Assembly: GCF_020883535.1 (NCBI RefSeq)
Contig: NZ_CP086654.1
Location: 744,001 to 808,000 of the forward strand
DNA length: 64,000 nt
Direction: 5' to 3'
From: Staphylococcus ratti
GTDB taxonomy: Bacteria; Bacillota; Bacilli; Staphylococcales; Staphylococcaceae
Shown here: one piece after another, positions 60,431 to 64,000 of the stretch
How the letters are laid out: every line of letters begins with the position of its first letter
Numbering within the stretch: the stretch's first letter is position 1
Notes under the pieces: model-generated
What the model was told of the DNA's origin: nothing
The model's input: the letters and a program-made list of their open reading frames with translations, nothing else
The model's database searches: none
Translations under genes and position numbers: made by a program

Positions 60431-61531
60431 ATGTTAAAAAATGTTAGAGATTTTGGTGCAAAAACAAAAAATAAATGGAAAGATACATTTGGTATACAAC
60501 GTGCATTAAATGTGGTAGCTAGAAATGGTGGAGGAACTGTTTATATTCCAGAAGGGGTTTACCATATTTCAAAAGCTTTGAAAATTTATGGAAATACGAC
60601 TTTGAAATTAGATGACAAAGCGGTGTTATTAAGAAAAGGTCGAGATGCTTTATTGAAAAATGGTTCTAGTCGAAAAAAATATTATCGTTATGAAGGTAAC
60701 GGACATATTAAAATTGAAGGTGGCACATTTGATATGAATGGCAATCAATATCCATTCAATAATACGGCGATGTGTCTTGGTCATGCACGTGAGATTGAAG
60801 TCGCACACGTTACATTCAAAAATATAGTAGGGGGACATGGTATCGATGCATGTGGACTTGATGGTGTGCACATTCATGACTGTCGCTTTTTAGGGTTTGT
60901 TGATTACGTCGGTGACCGTTCGTTTTCGGAAGCGATTCAATTAGATTTATTTATAGAAGGTGCTTTCCCCAAATTCGGCATTAATGACGGTACTATTACG
61001 AAAAATGTTATTATAGAACGATGCTATTTTGGTAATTCAAATGAAGGAGAAATGGGACCTTGGAATAGAGCAATAGGTTCTCATGCAACTCGTTTATTCC
61101 ATTTTTACGAAAATATCGTCATTCAAGATAATACGTTTGAAGGTACGAAAGACTACGCGTTAACACCTTTAAAATCAAAAAATATGTTTATCGCCAATAA
61201 TATATTTTTAAATTGTGCCGGTGCATTAAGGTATCTTGGCGTATATAAAGGGAAGCATATGTATTCATTTGACGGAAGCATTGCAATGAAAGAGGGAGGT
61301 AAAGGCCTCACATTTATGAACAATACAATTCAAGGCTGTCAAACATTAGACACTTTGCATATTAGAAGTCACAAACAAGCACCGCATCAACATATTTCGA
61401 TTCTAAAAAATACATTTATAGGTGCAAACCATCCGATTCAATTAACAGGCGTACAACATGTATGTTTATTACAAAACGAAAATATACCTTCAATTAAACA
61501 AACAGATGTAGAAGACGTATTGTGTGATTAA
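60431..61531 (+). CDS. Right-handed beta-helix (pectin lyase-like) protein
   Basis: A 366-residue protein that opens NVRDFGAKTKNKWKDTFGIQRALNVVARNGGGTVYIPEGVYHI, the N-terminal signature of pectate-lyase-superfamily and phage-tailspike proteins. Its body repeats beta-helix rungs such as GNGHIKIEGGTFDMNGNQ, VHIHDCRFLGF and NVIIERCYFGNSN. No signal peptide is seen, so it may be cytosolic. The substrate is unknown; I do not know a pectin-related pathway in staphylococci. It has its own terminator. Confidence 0.75.
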   Translation: MLKNVRDFGAKTKNKWKDTFGIQRALNVVARNGGGTVYIPEGVYHISKALKIYGNTTLKLDDKAVLLRKGRDALLKNGSSRKKYYRYEGNGHIKIEGGTFDMNGNQYPFNNTAMCLGHAREIEVAHVTFKNIVGGHGIDACGLDGVHIHDCRFLGFVDYVGDRSFSEAIQLDLFIEGAFPKFGINDGTITKNVIIERCYFGNSNEGEMGPWNRAIGSHATRLFHFYENIVIQDNTFEGTKDYALTPLKSKNMFIANNIFLNCAGALRYLGVYKGKHMYSFDGSIAMKEGGKGLTFMNNTIQGCQTLDTLHIRSHKQAPHQHISILKNTFIGANHPIQLTGVQHVCLLQNENIPSIKQTDVEDVLCD

Positions 61532-61553
61532 AGAAAAAGAGAACGCTAAAAAT

Positions 61554-61602
61554 GGAGAGCGGACGAGCGAAATCAAATCGATTTTGCCTGTCCGCTCTAT
61601 TT
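61554..61602. terminator. Bidirectional terminator
   Basis: AGAGCGGAC near 61554 pairs with GTCCGCTCT near 61589-61597, with inner GAAATC/GATTT pairs, and T/A-rich tails on both sides, between the beta-helix gene and convergent pheA. Confidence 0.85.
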
Positions 61603-62393
61603 TAATTAAATCTTCCTAAGTTGCGAATTTCAAAGTCAAGGGTTTGTAGTATTGTTGTAACTTTATTCATAACGTTTTCATTAGGATAATCCGCTTGAAC
61701 GAAGAAACGATATCTACCTAGTTGCGTTTTTAATGGCCTTGATTCAATCCAACTTAAGTTTACATTGAATAAAGCAAATGTGTTTAAAATACTTGCAAGT
61801 AACCCGGGTTTATCTTGTGAGGGTGTGATAAGCAATAAGCATTGGTTGCCTTGTTGATGTATCACTGGATGGTTTGAGAGTACTAAGAAACGAGTGACAT
61901 TATGAGGATAGTCCTCAATGTTATTCACGAGTGGGACGTAGTCATATGCTTCCCCACTCCCTTTAGGGGCTATTGCAGCCGTATATGAATTAATAAATTG
62001 TAAAGCATCTACCGTACTTTGTGAGTACGTATAGCTCAATTGGTGACGATGTATAAATTTTTGCGTTTGGCTAATGGCTGGGCCAATGGAATAGACGTGT
62101 TTGACGTCTTCTAAAGTCATTCCACTTTGCCCGTAAAGAGAAAATTCAACATCTAAGTGGATTTCTTTGATGACAGTTAAAGGATGTTCAACTAAACTAT
62201 CTGCGACTACATTTATAGTACCTTCTATTGAATTCTCAATTGGAACGATAGCTTGTGACGAAGCATCCGTTTTTAATGATGTCACTACTTCGTATAAATT
62301 TTCTTTTGGAATGAAAGTATCAGGATGAGCTTGGTATTTTAATGCAGCCAAGTAAGAAAAAGTTCCTTTTGGTCCTAAATAATATAAAGACAT
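61602..62393 (-). CDS. pheA: Prephenate dehydratase
   Basis: A 263-residue monofunctional enzyme making phenylpyruvate. YYLGPKGTFSYLAAL starts the catalytic domain, IVPIENSIEGTI and the catalytic-type Thr in NVTRFLVL follow; an ACT domain (LLITPSQDKPGLLASILNTFALFNVNLSWIESRP) senses phenylalanine. Next to nos, as in S. aureus. Confidence 0.95.
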   Translation of the reverse strand: MSLYYLGPKGTFSYLAALKYQAHPDTFIPKENLYEVVTSLKTDASSQAIVPIENSIEGTINVVADSLVEHPLTVIKEIHLDVEFSLYGQSGMTLEDVKHVYSIGPAISQTQKFIHRHQLSYTYSQSTVDALQFINSYTAAIAPKGSGEAYDYVPLVNNIEDYPHNVTRFLVLSNHPVIHQQGNQCLLLITPSQDKPGLLASILNTFALFNVNLSWIESRPLKTQLGRYRFFVQADYPNENVMNKVTTILQTLDFEIRNLGRFN

Positions 62394-62436
62394 AGCCTCA
62401 CCTCGAATCGGTCGTTTGTCCCCATTTTACACAATT

Positions 62437-63510
62437 CTAGTGAAAAGGACACCCACTCGATTCGTTTTTCTTATAATAGAAGTTCGTTTCGTGCATTGTA
62501 TTATCATAACCGTGATGATAATTCGCTGTAAGTGTCGGCGAAAGTGGCGGTGCGAGCCATGACCATTTTCCGGTGACTTTTCGATGATGTGCATGTTCTG
62601 TAGCTTCAAATTTTTCAAACTGTTTGGCAGCAGTTAAATGATCTACCATAGAGACGCCTGTATTTTTAAAAGATTGATAAACCGCATCATTAATCTCTAC
62701 TAAAACCCGATCTTTATTGAAGGAACTATTTTTTAAGTTTGAAAAGTTCATGGCTTGAGCTAAAGGTTCCATCAAGTTATAACGGAAGCTGTCTAAATAA
62801 TTTCGAACAGCAATTTCATTCACCATATACCATCCGTTAAAAGGTGCGGTAGGATATGTGATACCACCAATCTTTAAATCCATATTTGAAATGATAGGAA
62901 CGGCATACCACTTTAAGTTGAGTTGCTCAATTTTAGGGAACTCAGAATGTCGGATAGGCACTTCTAAAATTAAAGATTTTGGATATTCATAATATCGAAT
63001 AGGATGATTAGGAAATTGGTATATTAATGGTAGAACGTCAAAATTTGTATGATCTCCGCGCCAACCTAAATGTTCTGCGAGGTGTGTGACACTTTTTTCA
63101 GAAGGGTCGCCGATCTTTTCATAGCCGGCATATCGAATAAGTTGGTTGTTATAAATCTTAGGTGGCGCTTCAAAGGAAGGTGCAAAGATTGTAATGTAAG
63201 GTATAATTCTCCCGCCATTTGTTGCATTTTCAACATGTGAAGTAATCGCGTTAAGAAATTCTGCTTCATTTTGTATGTCTCGTGCATCTTGCACTTTTAA
63301 ACTTTCCCAAAATAATCTTCCGATACAGCGATTTGAATTTCTCCACGCCAGTCTTGCACCGAAAGTGAGCTCTTCTTTTGTATGACGATAATACCCTTTT
63401 TCGATTATTTCTTGTTTAATGGCTTTTAAACGTTCGTTCCGTTTCGTGCTCGATTGGTTTGTTTCTTCGTAAAATTGCGTTATAAAAGATATCGCTTCTT
63501 CTATCATCAT
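62437..63510 (-). CDS. nos: Nitric oxide synthase oxygenase
   Basis: A 357-residue bacterial NOS lacking a reductase domain. The heme cysteine is Cys62 in [17 protein letters not shown]; substrate and pterin regions include [21 protein letters not shown] and [21 protein letters not shown]. It makes NO from arginine using an external reductase; in staphylococci NOS protects against oxidative stress and supports respiration. It starts MM; the second Met is equally possible. Confidence 0.96.
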   Translation of the reverse strand: MMIEEAISFITQFYEETNQSSTKRNERLKAIKQEIIEKGYYRHTKEELTFGARLAWRNSNRCIGRLFWESLKVQDARDIQNEAEFLNAITSHVENATNGGRIIPYITIFAPSFEAPPKIYNNQLIRYAGYEKIGDPSEKSVTHLAEHLGWRGDHTNFDVLPLIYQFPNHPIRYYEYPKSLILEVPIRHSEFPKIEQLNLKWYAVPIISNMDLKIGGITYPTAPFNGWYMVNEIAVRNYLDSFRYNLMEPLAQAMNFSNLKNSSFNKDRVLVEINDAVYQSFKNTGVSMVDHLTAAKQFEKFEATEHAHHRKVTGKWSWLAPPLSPTLTANYHHGYDNTMHETNFYYKKNESSGCPFH

Positions 63511-63664
63511 ACCACCTCATTATAGATTATAATGTAAAAATGAAAATTTATTGAAATTAAGCATGAATTGTCATATTTTTGTCGATGTTCTTATTAAAAG
63601 TGGAAAACAAAGGCTAAACGTGTTATATCATAGAGGTATAAATAAAAGGACGAGGAGAAATACT

Positions 63665-64000
63665 ATGTATCAATACAAGGACGACAGTTTAATGCTACAC
63701 AATGATTTGTATCAAATAAATATGGCTGAATCTTATTGGAATGATGGGATTCATGAACGCAATGCCGTTTTTGATTTGTATTTTAGAAAGATGCCATTTG
63801 AAAGTGGCTATGCAGTATTTAACGGATTAAAAAGAGTGATTGATTTTATTGAGCATTTACATTTTTCTGAATCAGACTTAGCTTATTTAAAAGATATTGG
63901 CTATGCAGATGATTTTCTTCATTATTTGAAAAAACTTAAATTTACAGGCAATATTCGTGCCATGGAAGAAGGAGAATTATGCTTTGGCAATGAACCACTG
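63665..64000 (+). CDS. pncB: Nicotinate phosphoribosyltransferase, N-terminal part (partial)
   Basis: The 112 codons before the window edge encode LHNDLYQINMAESYWNDG, VFDLYFRKMPFESGYAVFNGL and so on, the conserved N-terminus of PncB. It converts nicotinate to its mononucleotide. GAGGAGA lies 8 bases upstream. Divergent from nos. Confidence 0.93.
   Translation, partial: MYQYKDDSLMLHNDLYQINMAESYWNDGIHERNAVFDLYFRKMPFESGYAVFNGLKRVIDFIEHLHFSESDLAYLKDIGYADDFLHYLKKLKFTGNIRAMEEGELCFGNEPL

Overview
The window is staphylococcal chromosome. The evidence is the gene content and order: sigB-tex, an rRNA operon, ilv-leu, tsaEBD, agr, sdrH/mroQ, groESL, pmt, nos and pncB, together with the 16S sequence, low G+C and strong GGAGG ribosome sites. 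The AgrD peptide core (SINPCTGFF, cyclised through Cys) resembles the hyicus-intermedius group. I recall this nonapeptide being reported for S. chromogenes, so that species or a close relative is my best guess. It is clearly not S. aureus, although the synteny is very similar.

Layout. 1-2942 holds the 3' end of sigB, tex and a SprT-like gene. 2943-8731 is a complete rRNA operon with three tandem promoters, tRNA-Leu(GAG), tRNA-Gly(TCC), 16S, 23S and 5S. 8788-19925 (minus strand) is the branched-chain amino-acid operon ilvD-ilvB-ilvN-ilvC-leuA-leuB-leuC-leuD-ilvA, preceded by a CodY-type box, a leader peptide and an attenuator. 20013-22597 encodes the t6A enzymes TsaE/TsaB/TsaD with RimI. It converges on a membrane MutS-like ATPase, after which come a DnaA-box cluster, an ABC-F ATPase and divergent rex. 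27656-30699 carries thiosulfate uptake genes (tsuAB-like) and a sucrose-6-phosphate hydrolase.

30798-37033 is the quorum-sensing block: agrBDCA (minus strand), RNAIII/hld (plus strand), a nitrilase-like gene, a serine/glutamate/proline-repeat SdrH-like protein and the MroQ-type protease. groESL follows, under CtsR and HrcA operators. Downstream of groEL lies degenerate DNA containing a C-terminal relic of an enterotoxin B/C-type superantigen. Next come ogt, a radical-SAM gene, an aminotransferase and the PmtR-PmtABCD exporter operon for phenol-soluble modulins. 47317-50677 has gluconate kinase and permease plus a small stress-type gene with a sigma-B-like promoter. 50826-64000 is a mixture of small metabolic genes: a thioredoxin-like protein, DUF1700/DUF4097 proteins, a C45 hydrolase, a lactonase, aldehyde dehydrogenase, PpaC, a nicotinamidase-like enzyme, a beta-helix protein, pheA, nos and the start of pncB.

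The observations most worth following up are the DnaA-box cluster at 24337-24455, the superantigen relic at 39911-40093 next to groEL, a compact transcript encoding a 19-residue cationic peptide at 54177-54350, the nested palindromes in the agr P3 and pmt promoters, and the tandem hairpins ahead of gntK. No phage, insertion sequence, CRISPR array or intact pathogenicity island was seen.
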